Source: Arthrobacter sp. StoSoilB19 | GTDB taxonomy: Bacteria > Actinomycetota > Actinomycetes > Actinomycetales > Micrococcaceae | Length of the DNA: 64,000 bases | Reading direction: 5' to 3' | Assembly (NCBI RefSeq): GCF_019977275.1 | Contig: NZ_AP024650.1 | Location: 3,534,001 to 3,598,000, forward strand | In this document: in pieces, positions 41,363 to 50,180 of the stretch | How the letters are laid out: each line of letters begins with the position of its first letter | How positions within the stretch are numbered: position 1 is the first letter of the stretch | Notes under the pieces: model-generated | The model's input: only the letters and a program-made list of their open reading frames with translations | Told to the model about the DNA's origin: nothing | Databases searched by the model: none | Position numbers and translations under genes: made by a program

Positions 41363-41387
41363 GCCTTTCTGTACGCTCCGCCCAGGC

Positions 41388-42080
41388 TTATCCCGCGCCC
41401 AGCCCGGCCTCTTTGTAGAATCCCTCGATGTGGGCCGCCACGAGTTCCGCGGCCCGGGCGCCGTCCCCATTCCTGACCGCAGCGAGGATGGCGTGGTGTT
41501 CGGTGCGCAGGCGCGACGCTGTGGCTTCCCAGTCCGGCAAGGTGGCCGTGAGTTCGGCAGCGTAGCCCTGGATGGCTTCCCGGAGCGACCCCATCATGGC
41601 ACTGACCACCGCATTGCCGGCGGCGTTGGCCAGGGCCAGGTGGAACCGGACATCGAGGGCCAGGAAATCGCTGGCCGAGAGTCCGTCCGGGGCATCCATG
41701 GCCGCCAGGAGCGCGGCAGCCCCGTCAAGTTCGGGTGCGTCCTGCGGGGCTTTCGCCGCAGCCCATGACTCCAGCAGGACCCGCGTTTCCACGATGTCCG
41801 CCACGGGCAGGTGCTGGGTGGCCACGTGCAGCCGCAGGGCGGATCCCAGCGCCGCGGTGGGGTCCGAAATCACCACCGTCCCGGCTTCCGGCCCGGACCC
41901 GACGCCCGCGCGGACCACTCCCATTGCCTCCAGAATCCGGATCGCCTCGCGGACCGATGTGCGGGAGACCTTGAGCTGTTCGGCCAAGGTGCGCTCCGCC
42001 GGCAGCCTTCCACCCACGGCCAACCGGCCGGCCGAGAGTTGGTCCTCGATCCAGGACAGGACCAGCTGATGGGTACGCAT
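41388..42080 (-). CDS. lldR: GntR/FadR-family regulator, LldR-like
   Basis: A 230-residue regulator. Residues ~1-70 form the winged helix ([33 protein letters not shown]), and residues ~90-225 a FadR C-terminal all-helical domain ([11 protein letters not shown] with metal-site histidines, [14 protein letters not shown]). The ATG at 42080 is preferred over 42116 because translation then begins [15 protein letters not shown]. It is divergent from an L-lactate dehydrogenase gene, with two TGGTTGGACCA boxes between. Such boxes fit the FadR-family TGGT-N3-ACCA consensus, so lactate-responsive repression is likely. Confidence 0.85.
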   Translation of the reverse strand: MRTHQLVLSWIEDQLSAGRLAVGGRLPAERTLAEQLKVSRTSVREAIRILEAMGVVRAGVGSGPEAGTVVISDPTAALGSALRLHVATQHLPVADIVETRVLLESWAAAKAPQDAPELDGAAALLAAMDAPDGLSASDFLALDVRFHLALANAAGNAVVSAMMGSLREAIQGYAAELTATLPDWEATASRLRTEHHAILAAVRNGDGARAAELVAAHIEGFYKEAGLGAG

Positions 42081-42093
42081 AGGCCAATGGTAC

Positions 42094-42123
42094 TTGATGT
42101 GGTTGGACCACATCACCTAGAGT
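42094..42123 (+). promoter_or_regulatory. candidate promoter of lactate dehydrogenase gene
   Basis: TTGATG (42094-42099) and TAGAGT (42118-42123) are 18 bases apart, each matching four of six consensus bases. One regulator box lies in the spacer and the second starts at the end of the -10. Confidence 0.5.
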
Positions 42124-42137
42124 GTGGTTGGACCATA
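42098..42137. promoter_or_regulatory. two LldR-type operators
   Basis: TGTGGTTGGACCACA (42098-42112) is a perfect 6-3-6 inverted repeat; TGTGGTTGGACCATA (42123-42137) is a near copy 25 bp further on, touching the AGGAGG ribosome site. Both match the TGGT-N3-ACCA pattern of the FadR subfamily. Confidence 0.8.
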
Positions 42138-42146
42138 GGAGGACCC

Positions 42147-43484
42147 ATGACGCATACCATCCAGCCCAACAACCCTGAGGCGACCCCGGCGCCGGACACC
42201 ACCGACATCCCCGCAGCGCCGGCACCCGCCCCGGCACCGTCGTCGTCCGCGCTGCCCGCAGCCCTGAAGCGCCGCATTCCCAAGTACTCGGACCTGGCGC
42301 CGCTGATGCAGTTCAAGAAGCCGGAGTTCAGCAAGGAGGCGCGGCTGAAGCGGGCCAGCACCATCTGGGAACTCCGCGACATCGCCAAGCGCCGCACCCC
42401 CAAGGCGCCTTTCGACTACACCGACGGCGCGGCTGAAGAGGAGATCACGCTCCGCCGCGCCCGCCAGGCCTTCCTGGACATCGAGTTTCGGCCGGGCATC
42501 CTGCGGAACGTCTCCGCCATCGACCTCAGTACGGAGATCCTGGGAAAGCCCTCGCGGCTTCCCGTTGGCATCGCACCGACAGGGTTCACCCGGATGATGC
42601 AGTCCGAGGGCGAATACGCAGGGTCGCAGGCAGCGGAGGCCGCAGGCATCCCCTACACCCTGTCCACCATGGGCACCGCCTCGATCGAGGACGTCGCCGC
42701 TGCCGCACCCAACGGGCGCAACTGGTTCCAGCTGTACCTGTGGACGGACCGGGACCGGTCGCTGGAACTGATCGAGCGCGCAGCCAGGGCGGGCAACGAC
42801 ACCCTCATGGTGACCGTGGACACTGCCGTGGCCGGCGCCCGCCTGCGCGACGTCCGCAACGGCATGACCATCCCGCCGGCGCTCACGGTGAAGACCGTCC
42901 TGGATGCCTCCTACCGGCCGGCCTGGTGGTTCAACTTCCTCACCCACGAGCCGCTCACGTTCGCCTCGCTCTCCCGCTACACCGGCACCGTGGCCGATCT
43001 CATCAACTCCATGTTCGATCCCACCCTCACGTTCGAGGACCTGGACTGGCTGCGCGAAACCTGGAAAGGCAAGCTGGTGGTCAAGGGCATCCAGACCGTT
43101 GAGGACGCCCGCGAGGTAGTGGACCACGGCGCCGACGGCGTGGTCCTGTCCAACCACGGCGGCCGCCAGCTGGACCGGGCCCCCATCCCGTTCCACCTGC
43201 TGCCCGGGGTCAAGGAGGCCTTCGCGGCGGACAACACCGATGCCGCCATCATTCTGGACACCGGGATCATGAGCGGCGCGGACATCGTGGCCGCCCTGGC
43301 CCTGGGCGCGGACTTCACCCTGATCGGCCGCGCCTACCTCTACGGCCTGATGGCCGGCGGACGGGCGGGAGTGGACCGCACCCTGCAGATCCTCGAGAAG
43401 GACATGGCGCGGACCATGGCGCTGCTGGGCGTCAGCAAGGTGTCCGAACTCACCCCGGACCACGTGCGCCTGCTGGCCAAGTAG
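42147..43484 (+). CDS. lldD: L-lactate dehydrogenase (FMN-dependent alpha-hydroxyacid oxidase family)
   Basis: A 445-residue FMN flavoprotein that oxidises L-lactate to pyruvate, passing electrons to the respiratory chain or oxygen. An Ala/Pro-rich tail (residues ~10-40) precedes the TIM barrel. Family motifs include [31 protein letters not shown], the active-site histidine in [13 protein letters not shown] and [24 protein letters not shown] lies just before the ATG. It is divergent from the LldR-like regulator and could use the L-lactate that rhamnose breakdown yields. Confidence 0.92.
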   Translation: MTHTIQPNNPEATPAPDTTDIPAAPAPAPAPSSSALPAALKRRIPKYSDLAPLMQFKKPEFSKEARLKRASTIWELRDIAKRRTPKAPFDYTDGAAEEEITLRRARQAFLDIEFRPGILRNVSAIDLSTEILGKPSRLPVGIAPTGFTRMMQSEGEYAGSQAAEAAGIPYTLSTMGTASIEDVAAAAPNGRNWFQLYLWTDRDRSLELIERAARAGNDTLMVTVDTAVAGARLRDVRNGMTIPPALTVKTVLDASYRPAWWFNFLTHEPLTFASLSRYTGTVADLINSMFDPTLTFEDLDWLRETWKGKLVVKGIQTVEDAREVVDHGADGVVLSNHGGRQLDRAPIPFHLLPGVKEAFAADNTDAAIILDTGIMSGADIVAALALGADFTLIGRAYLYGLMAGGRAGVDRTLQILEKDMARTMALLGVSKVSELTPDHVRLLAK

Positions 43485-43513
43485 GCTGCGCTGCGCTTAC
43501 CGCTCCGCGGGGA

Positions 43514-44158
43514 TTACTTCTTGCGGCCGAACTTAGGGAGGTTGGGCAGGTTCGCCAGCAGGTCGGCGGCCTTGGTGGCGGCGCGGCCAACAGTCCTGCC
43601 GATCTGCTGGGGCACGCTGTCATCGCTCAACGGGGCGGCCGTCCCGCCGGGAATCACGACGGCGGGGCTCAGCTCGGCGCCTTCGCGCACCAGGACGGGC
43701 GCCGGGACTTCCTCCCGGGTCTGCGACGTGCCTGGCCCGGCAGCGCCGGCGGCCCGGGACAGGGAGGGGGCCGCGGCGGCGACGCCTTCGGTCAGGTGGG
43801 CAGCGCCCGCTGTGGCACTGCCCGCCTGGGCCGGGACTGCCTGATCCGGGATTTCCTGATGATGGCCACGCGGTGCCGTGGCGGCTTTGGCTCCAGGGCC
43901 GACGTCGAACGTCTCCAGCCAGCTGGCGATGCCCTCCAGCGGCCCGCGGTTCAACGCGTAGTACCGCTTCTGGCCTTGGGCCCGCATGCTGACCAGCTGT
44001 GCTTCACGAAGGACTTTCAGGTGCTTGGAAATGGTGGGCTGGCTCGCCGCCAGTTCCTCCACCAGCTCCCCCACGGCCTTGTCTCCTGCCCGGAGGGCCA
44101 CCAGGATATCCCGCCGGGTGGATTCCGCTATGACGGCAAATACGTCGTCTGTCACCAT
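43514..44158 (-). CDS. ArsR-family regulator with a long disordered tail
   Basis: A ~214-residue protein. The first ~85 residues are an ArsR winged helix (FAVIAESTRRDILVALRAG, ELAASQPTISKHLKVLREA, QGQKRYYALNRGPLEGI). The remaining ~125 residues are Ala/Pro/Gly-rich and likely unstructured, ending in LLANLPNLPKFGRKK. No metal-binding cysteine pair is seen, so it is probably not a metal sensor. The start is uncertain: ATG at 44158 has GGGAGG only one base away, and the frame is open to 44197. Its targets are unknown. Confidence 0.75.
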   Translation of the reverse strand: MVTDDVFAVIAESTRRDILVALRAGDKAVGELVEELAASQPTISKHLKVLREAQLVSMRAQGQKRYYALNRGPLEGIASWLETFDVGPGAKAATAPRGHHQEIPDQAVPAQAGSATAGAAHLTEGVAAAAPSLSRAAGAAGPGTSQTREEVPAPVLVREGAELSPAVVIPGGTAAPLSDDSVPQQIGRTVGRAATKAADLLANLPNLPKFGRKK

Positions 44159-44218
44159 GCCTCCCACCCTAGCGACATATGCCCCGAAAGGCATCAACTA
44201 TTTCGGCCGCCAGGGAGC

Positions 44219-45430
44219 CTAGTCGAACCAGGGGTCCAGCCCGTGCAGCGGGAACACTGCCTTGCGGGTGGCCATGACAGTGCGGTCCACGGCGTCGTTG
44301 GGGTCGAAGCCCACTTCCCAGGACCGCCACCACAGCTCCACGTCATCCCCCATGAGGGCCGGCGCCTCCCTGCCGAACTTCTCCGTCACATACTGCCGCC
44401 AGTCCCCGGGCACGGGCGTCCGCAGCGGCACGGGCCGTCCGGCGGCGATGGCCACCAGGTGGCTCCAGGCCCGCGGCACCACGTCCAGCACGTTGTAGCC
44501 GCCGCCGCCGGTGGCGATCCACCGGCCACCGCAGTAGCGCTCGGCCAGATGCCCGACGGCGTTCGCTGCCTCCCGCTGTCCGTCCACGCTGAGGTTGAGG
44601 TGCGTCAGGGGATCGCTGCGGTGTGAATCGCAGCCGTGCTGGCTCACGATCACCTCGGGTTCGAAGGCGCCCACCAGTTGCGGCACCACGGCGTAGAAGG
44701 CGCGGAGCCACCCGGCGTCACCGGTGCCCGCAGGCAGGGCAACATTCACTGCGGTTCCTTCTGCCGCCGGGCCGCCGATCTCGTTGGCGAACCCGGTCCC
44801 GGGAAAGAGGGTCAGCCCTGTCTCATGCAGCGAGAGGGTGAGGACCCGGGGATCATCCCAGAAGATGTTCTGGGTGCCGTCCCCGTGGTGGGCGTCGACG
44901 TCGATGTAGGCCACTTTGCGTACGCCGCCGTCGAGCAGCTTCTGCACCGCAACCGCTGCGTCGTTGTAGATGCAGAATCCGCTGGCACGGTCCCGGGACG
45001 CGTGGTGCATGCCGCCGCCGAAGTTGACGGCGTGGACGGCCGACCCCTCCAGCACGCGCGATGCCGCCAGCAGGGAGCCGCCGGCCAGGCGTGCCGCGGC
45101 CTCATGCATGCCGGCGAACGCGGGATCGTCCTCAGTTCCCAGCCCCCGGGACTCGTCCGGCCGGGAGGGGTCCGTGCTGACACGGCGGACCGCCGCCACG
45201 TATTCCGGCGAGTGAACGGACTGCAGGTCGGCGTCCGAGGCCACCTCCGGCGCCGCGACGTCAACATGGTCCAGGTCGAACAGACCCAGGCTGCGGGCAA
45301 GGCGGGCCGTCAGGTCCATCCGCTCCGGCGCCATGGGGTGGCCCGGACCAAAGTTGTAGGCTGTCATGTCAGGACTCCACGCCACCATCGTTGGCGGCGC
45401 GGGCTGGCTGAGGCCGGGCATGTATGTCAT
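44219..45430 (-). CDS. acuC: AcuC-like histone-deacetylase-family protein
   Basis: A ~403-residue zinc deacetylase of the class I HDAC/AcuC type. Family residues are present: NFGGGMHHASRDRASGFCIYND (first histidines), YIDVDAHHGDGTQ (Asp/His zinc ligands), FPGTG, QHGCDSHRSDPL (second zinc Asp) and ATGGGGYN. Bacillus AcuC deacetylates and so reactivates acetyl-CoA synthetase. The start may be ATG 45430 or the TTG three bases earlier. It is separate from its neighbours. Confidence 0.88.
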   Translation of the reverse strand: MTYMPGLSQPAPPTMVAWSPDMTAYNFGPGHPMAPERMDLTARLARSLGLFDLDHVDVAAPEVASDADLQSVHSPEYVAAVRRVSTDPSRPDESRGLGTEDDPAFAGMHEAAARLAGGSLLAASRVLEGSAVHAVNFGGGMHHASRDRASGFCIYNDAAVAVQKLLDGGVRKVAYIDVDAHHGDGTQNIFWDDPRVLTLSLHETGLTLFPGTGFANEIGGPAAEGTAVNVALPAGTGDAGWLRAFYAVVPQLVGAFEPEVIVSQHGCDSHRSDPLTHLNLSVDGQREAANAVGHLAERYCGGRWIATGGGGYNVLDVVPRAWSHLVAIAAGRPVPLRTPVPGDWRQYVTEKFGREAPALMGDDVELWWRSWEVGFDPNDAVDRTVMATRKAVFPLHGLDPWFD

Positions 45431-45534
45431 CAATCACAGGCTACCCGAGCCCGCACGGCCGCCCACCCGGCCATGACGCGGGCTTTAGTGGTTTACTACT
45501 GGGGGAAGCCGTTACAACCGAGGAAAAGCCACAC

Positions 45535-46968
45535 ATGACCCAGAGCCAGTCGAGGCCCCGGACGCCGGCCACCTGGCACCCCCCGGCGCAGGAGCGGGAG
45601 GGCCTCCGGGTCCTCACGCGGCTGCGCGACTTCATTGACGACATTGCCAACACCACACCCGCACGGCTGGCGCTGACGGCGTTCGCCGCCGTCTGCACGG
45701 TGTTCACGTTCCTGCTGTCCCTGCCGGTCTCCTCAGCTGACGGAACCCCCACGCCTATCCACCAGGCGCTGTTCACCGCGGTCTCTGCGGTGTGCGTCAC
45801 GGGGCTCACGGTGGTGTCGACGGCGGTCCACTGGTCCTTCTTCGGCCAGCTGGTGATCCTGGTGGGCATCTTCATCGGCGGCTTGGGCACCTTGACGCTG
45901 GCGTCGTTGCTGGCACTGATGGTGAGCAAGCGGCTGGGTGTCCGGGGCAAGATCATCGCGGCGGAGTCCATGAACAACGCCGGGCGCCTGGGCGAGGTGG
46001 GCACCCTGCTGCGGATCGTCATCACCACGTCCGTGGTCATCGAGGGTGTCCTGGCGCTCGCGCTGGTCCCCCGGTTCCTCACCCTGGGTGAGCCCTTCTG
46101 GCAGTCGGTGTGGCACGGTATTTTCTATGCCATCTCGTCGTTCAACAACGCCGGCTTCACGCCGCACTCGGACGGGATCGTGCCCTACGAGACGGACCTC
46201 TGGATCCTGATCCCCCTCATGGTGGGGGTCTTCATGGGCAGCCTGGGATTCCCCGTGGTGATGGTCCTGCAGCAGAACGGCCTGAACTGGAAGAAGTGGA
46301 ATCTCCACACCAAGCTCACCATCCAGGTTTCCCTGATCCTCCTGGCGGCAGGGGCGTTCCTGTGGGCGCTGATGGAGTGGGACAACGCCCGGACCATCGG
46401 CACCATGAGCGTGGGCGACAAGATCACCCACGCGCTCTTCGCGTCCGTGATGACGCGTTCGGGCGGATTCAACCTGGTGGACCAGAACCAAATGGACTCC
46501 ACCACCATGCTGCTGACCGATGCCCTGATGTTTGCCGGCGGCGGCTCCGCCTCCACGGCCGGCGGCATCAAGGTGACCACCATCGCCGTCATGTTCCTGG
46601 CCATCGTCGCCGAGGCCCGTGGCGACGCCGACGTCAAGGTCTACGGCCGGACCATCCCGCAGGGCAGCATGCGGGTGGCCATCTCTGTGATCGTCGCCGG
46701 CGCCACCCTGGTTTCCGTGTCGGCTTTCCTGCTGCTGCACATCAGCGGCCAGTCACTTGACCGTGTGTTGTTCGAAACCATCTCCGCGTTCGCCACGGTG
46801 GGACTCAGCACCAACCTCAGCGCGGAGGTGCCGCCCGCCGGCGTCTACGTCCTCACGGCGCTGATGTTCGCGGGCCGCGTGGGTACCGTTACCCTCGCCG
46901 CTGCCCTGGCCCTGCGCCAGCGCAGCCAGTTGTACCACTATCCCGAAGAGAGGCCGATCATTGGCTAG
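45535..46968 (+). CDS. Trk/Ktr potassium uptake channel subunit
   Basis: A 477-residue membrane protein of the TrkH/KtrB family. Four M1-P-M2 repeats carry the selectivity-filter glycines in VSAVCVTGLTVV, SSFNNAGFTPH, MTRSGGFNLV and ISAFATVGLST. GAGGAAAA lies before the ATG at 45535; the frame is open to 45424. The stop overlaps the TTG start of the regulatory subunit by 8 bp, so the two form a unit that imports potassium driven by ion gradients. Confidence 0.92.
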   Translation: MTQSQSRPRTPATWHPPAQEREGLRVLTRLRDFIDDIANTTPARLALTAFAAVCTVFTFLLSLPVSSADGTPTPIHQALFTAVSAVCVTGLTVVSTAVHWSFFGQLVILVGIFIGGLGTLTLASLLALMVSKRLGVRGKIIAAESMNNAGRLGEVGTLLRIVITTSVVIEGVLALALVPRFLTLGEPFWQSVWHGIFYAISSFNNAGFTPHSDGIVPYETDLWILIPLMVGVFMGSLGFPVVMVLQQNGLNWKKWNLHTKLTIQVSLILLAAGAFLWALMEWDNARTIGTMSVGDKITHALFASVMTRSGGFNLVDQNQMDSTTMLLTDALMFAGGGSASTAGGIKVTTIAVMFLAIVAEARGDADVKVYGRTIPQGSMRVAISVIVAGATLVSVSAFLLLHISGQSLDRVLFETISAFATVGLSTNLSAEVPPAGVYVLTALMFAGRVGTVTLAAALALRQRSQLYHYPEERPIIG

Positions 46969-47647
46969 TTCCACAGACGCCCCCCGGCGCCCCGCCCACA
47001 ATGCCCCTGTACTGGTGATCGGGCTGGGCCGCTTCGGATCATCCACGGCTGAACAGCTGGTGAAGCAGGGCCGGGAAGTCCTCGCGATCGAACGGGACCG
47101 GAACCTGGTGCAGAAATGGGCGCCCCTCCTGACCCACGTGGTGGAGGCGGACGCCACCAACATCGATGCGCTCCGCCAGCTCGGCGCCCAGGAGTTCAGC
47201 TCCGCCGTCGTGGGTGTGGGCACCTCCATCGAATCCTCCGTGCTGATTACCGTCAACCTGGTGGACCTCGGCATCGAGCACCTGTGGGTGAAGGCCATTA
47301 CGCCCTCCCACGGCAAGATCCTGACCCGCATCGGCGCCAACCACGTGATCTACCCGGAAGCCGACGCCGGTGTCCGCGCCGCGCACCTGGTCTCCGGGCG
47401 CATGCTGGACTTCATCGAGTTCGACGACGACTTTGCCATCGTGAAAATGTACCCGCCGCGCGAAACCGTGGGTTTCACCCTGGACGAGTCAAAGGTCCGT
47501 TCCAAGTACGGCGTGACCATTGTGGGCGTGAAGTCCCCCGGCGAGGACTTCACCTATGCCCGGCCCGAGACCAAGGTGTCCTCCCGCGACATGCTCATCG
47601 TCTCCGGCCACGTGGACCTGCTCGAACGGTTCGCCGCGCGGCCCTAG
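46961..47647 (+). CDS. Trk/Ktr potassium uptake regulatory subunit (TrkA/KtrA)
   Basis: A 228-residue cytoplasmic RCK protein. The TrkA-N Rossmann domain starts PVLVIGLGRFGSSTAEQL, with acidic VLAIERD after strand 2; a TrkA-C domain follows from ~residue 145. It binds nucleotides and gates the channel subunit. The start is TTG with AGAGAGG upstream, inside the end of the channel gene. Its stop overlaps the convergent proC gene by 4 bp. Confidence 0.92.
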   Translation: MASSTDAPRRPAHNAPVLVIGLGRFGSSTAEQLVKQGREVLAIERDRNLVQKWAPLLTHVVEADATNIDALRQLGAQEFSSAVVGVGTSIESSVLITVNLVDLGIEHLWVKAITPSHGKILTRIGANHVIYPEADAGVRAAHLVSGRMLDFIEFDDDFAIVKMYPPRETVGFTLDESKVRSKYGVTIVGVKSPGEDFTYARPETKVSSRDMLIVSGHVDLLERFAARP

Positions 47648-48477
47648 CCGAGCTGCCTGGTAATCTCCGCTGCCCGGTCGGCTGCCGCGCGGGCACCGGC
47701 CGCAATGATGGCCGGGATGCCCTGTTCGTCGAAGGTGGCAATGGCGCGTTCGGTGGTGCCGTTGGGGCTGGTCACGGCTTTGCGCAGCGCTGCCGGGTCC
47801 GCTCCGGGCTGGGCGAGCATGAGGCCCGCACCGGCAACCGTTTCGCGCGCCAGCAACAGGGACAACTCCCGGTCCAGGCCCAGTTCCTCCCCGGCGGACG
47901 CCATGGCCTCGGCGAGGTAGAAAGCGTAGGCCGGGCCGGACCCGCTGATGGCGGAGAGCGCGTCCACCTGCTCCTCCGGGACCTCCACCACGGTGCCTGC
48001 GCCCTGGAGGATGTCCTTGACCTTCTGGAGCTGCCCAGGGCTGCAGTGGGTTCCTGGCGAGACGGACACGACGCCGCGCCCCAGTTTTGCCGGCGTGTTG
48101 GGCATGGTCCGGATGACCGGCTGCCCTTCCGGGAGGGCTGCCTCGAGTTGGGCGATCGAGACCGCGGCGGCGACGCTGACCACCACGGTGTCCGGCGAAA
48201 GTGCCGGGCTGATCTCCCGGGCAAGGTCCGCGATGCCCACCGGCTTGACGCCAAGGATGACGACGGCGGACCCCTTGGTGGCTTGCCTGTTGTTGTCAGG
48301 TTCCTCCTCGCCGGCAATGGCAGTGATCCCCGGGTAGCGCTCGGCCAGCTCGGATGCACGCTCCGCGCGGCGGACCGTGGCCACCACATCCCCGGGATCC
48401 GTCCCTGCCTCCAGCAGGCCGCCAAGAATGGCCTCGTTCATGGATCCACAGCCAAGGAATGCGATTCGGTTGCTCAT
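47644..48477 (-). CDS. proC: pyrroline-5-carboxylate reductase
   Basis: A 277-residue enzyme making L-proline from pyrroline-5-carboxylate with NAD(P)H. The Rossmann start is RIAFLGCGSMNEAILGG; VILGVKP, VIRTMPNTPAKLGRG and the C-terminal-domain signature SAISGSGPAYAFYLAEAM with ETVAGAGLML are diagnostic. The ATG at 48477 is chosen over 48504 as it directly precedes MSNRIAF. The placement against potassium-uptake genes may reflect shared use in osmotic stress, but the two are on opposite strands. Confidence 0.93.
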   Translation of the reverse strand: MSNRIAFLGCGSMNEAILGGLLEAGTDPGDVVATVRRAERASELAERYPGITAIAGEEEPDNNRQATKGSAVVILGVKPVGIADLAREISPALSPDTVVVSVAAAVSIAQLEAALPEGQPVIRTMPNTPAKLGRGVVSVSPGTHCSPGQLQKVKDILQGAGTVVEVPEEQVDALSAISGSGPAYAFYLAEAMASAGEELGLDRELSLLLARETVAGAGLMLAQPGADPAALRKAVTSPNGTTERAIATFDEQGIPAIIAAGARAAADRAAEITRQLG

Positions 48478-48591
48478 GCCTCCATCATTGCAGGAGGCAG
48501 GCATTCACAGGCAACTCCCATCTTCACCGCAGGCAGCACACAACTTGCGGTCCTAACGTAGTTATTACCTCATTGAGGGTGCGAGTGATGC

Positions 48592-48613
48592 GGCAGGCAT
48601 GGGGATGCCTGCC
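48592..48613. terminator. possible terminator hairpin
   Basis: GGCAGGCAT (48592-48600) and ATGCCTGCC (48605-48613) are exact complements around GGGG, 100 bp past the end of the phosphatase gene. There is no T-run. The rest of the 235-bp gap between proC and the phosphatase gene shows no other feature. Confidence 0.45.
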
Positions 48614-48712
48614 AGGGCACCGGCGGCGCGGCGACAGGTTTTCCCCCATTTTCCTGTTGCCCGCCCCGGTGCTTCCGCTTTTAACGGCCGCGGCAGCGGG
48701 GGCGTCGGGCCC

Positions 48713-49702
48713 CTAGACCGGTGCTTCCACCGGCCGGGAAGCGGCCACATGCGGTGCCGGCTCCAGCGGACCGGAAAATACCAGCTGGTCCAGGCGCCGG
48801 AGGATGAGGCCTTCACGCAGTGCCCAGGGGCAGATGCGGAGCTTCTTGAACTTGAACATCTCAAGCGCGGCTTCGGCCACCAGCGCGCCGGCCAGGAGCT
48901 GATGGGCCCGCGCCTCGGAGACGCCGGGAAGGTGCAGCCTGTCCTCCGAGCTCATGGCCGAGATCCGCTGGGTCCAGATCCCCAGGTCCGAGGCGTGCAG
49001 TTCCCGTTTGACGTACGGGCCCTCAGCGCTGGGGGCAGCCCCGGCGATCCGGGCCAGGGAGCGGAAGGTCTTGGAGGTGCCGGCCACCACATTGGCCCGG
49101 CCCAGGCCGTCGAACCCGCGGACGGCGGGCTTGAGCGTCGCCCTGATATAGCGCCGGAGTTCCTTGACGCTTTTGGCCGACGGCGGATCCTCGGCGAGCC
49201 AGTCCCGGGTGAGGCGGCTTGCGCCGAGCGGCACGGACGTGGCCACTTCGGGGAGCTCGTCCTGGCCGAAAGCCATTTCAAAGGAACCGCCGCCGATGTC
49301 CAGGTTCAGGATGGGTCCGGCGCCCCACCCGTGCCAGCGCCGCACCGCGAAGAACGTCATGGACGCTTCCTCGCTTCCGGTGAGTTCCTGGAGGGTCACC
49401 GTGGTTTCGTGCTTGACCCGGGCCAGCACTGCCGGGCCGTTGGTGGCCTCGCGGATGGCTGACGTACAGAAGGCCAGCAGGTCCTCGGCCTTGTGCCGGG
49501 CAGCAAATTCCCACGCTTCCAGCACGAACTCGGTCAGCTCGTGCTGGCCCTCGTCGCTGATGCTGCCGTCCGGCTCCAGGTACTGGACCAGGGACAGCGG
49601 CCGCTTGTGGGACGCGAACGGGACCGGCTGCGCGCCGGGGTGGGCATCCACCAGGAGCAGATGGACAGTATTGGAACCGATATCGAGGACGCCTAGACGC
49701 AT
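48713..49702 (-). CDS. Ppx/GppA-family exopolyphosphatase
   Basis: A 329-residue ASKHA-fold phosphatase acting on polyphosphate or (p)ppGpp. Motifs are RLGVLDIGSNTVHLLLVD (phosphate 1), FCTSAIREATNG, ILNLDIGGGSFEMAFG and NVVAGTSKTFRSLARI. The ATG at 49702 is chosen over 49789 since it starts right at the phosphate-1 strand. It has the short two-domain form, without the C-terminal HD region of E. coli Ppx. It follows the SseB-domain gene by 7 bp. Confidence 0.88.
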   Translation of the reverse strand: MRLGVLDIGSNTVHLLLVDAHPGAQPVPFASHKRPLSLVQYLEPDGSISDEGQHELTEFVLEAWEFAARHKAEDLLAFCTSAIREATNGPAVLARVKHETTVTLQELTGSEEASMTFFAVRRWHGWGAGPILNLDIGGGSFEMAFGQDELPEVATSVPLGASRLTRDWLAEDPPSAKSVKELRRYIRATLKPAVRGFDGLGRANVVAGTSKTFRSLARIAGAAPSAEGPYVKRELHASDLGIWTQRISAMSSEDRLHLPGVSEARAHQLLAGALVAEAALEMFKFKKLRICPWALREGLILRRLDQLVFSGPLEPAPHVAASRPVEAPV

Positions 49703-49709
49703 GGGGACA

Positions 49710-50129
49710 TTATTGCTCGTCAGCGCGCTTGAAGTCGCGCCTGATGTTGGCCACGCCTTCGGGGTTGATCTCGAAACCATAGGCAGCACCGGGGTTGATC
49801 ACCATGCCGAGTTCATCGCCAAGGTTGGCGATGATGGCGGCGCCCTGGGTGCCCAGCACGTTGGGTGCAGCTTCAAGGTACTGCTGGTCCACCCGGCTCG
49901 GGTGCGAGAACACGGCAAGGACGGGGTCGCCGTCGGCGTTGGCAAGGACCAGGGGCTCCACCTGGGAGTCGATGCCCTCAACCGTGTCCGAGCTGATGAT
50001 GTAGACCTCGCTGTTCAGGAACGACAGGATGACGTCCACGGGGTTCGCGTCGGGTTGTCCGCCGGTGGCGAGCTTCTCTTCGAGGTCGTTGAGCGGCTGG
50101 AGGTCCGTGTGCGCTGGCTGTTCAGTCAT
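49710..50129 (-). CDS. SseB-domain protein
   Basis: A 139-residue soluble protein matching the SseB N-terminal domain pattern: VDVILSFLNSEVYIISSDT, VLAVFSHPSRVDQ and GMVINPGAAYGFEINPEGV. The domain is widespread in Actinobacteria without a settled function. It lies between topA (51 bp upstream of topA's end in map order) and the phosphatase gene, transcribed the same way. Confidence 0.75.
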   Translation of the reverse strand: MTEQPAHTDLQPLNDLEEKLATGGQPDANPVDVILSFLNSEVYIISSDTVEGIDSQVEPLVLANADGDPVLAVFSHPSRVDQQYLEAAPNVLGTQGAAIIANLGDELGMVINPGAAYGFEINPEGVANIRRDFKRADEQ

Positions 50130-50151
50130 ACGACTAGCCGATCACGATCCG

Positions 50152-50177
50152 GTGGCCGGCGCAAACGCGCCGGCCAC
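50152..50177. terminator. terminator hairpin after topA
   Basis: GTGGCCGGCGC (50152-50162) and GCGCCGGCCAC (50167-50177) are exact complements with loop AAAC, starting four bases after the topA stop. No T-run follows. Confidence 0.7.
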
Positions 50178-50180
50178 GGG

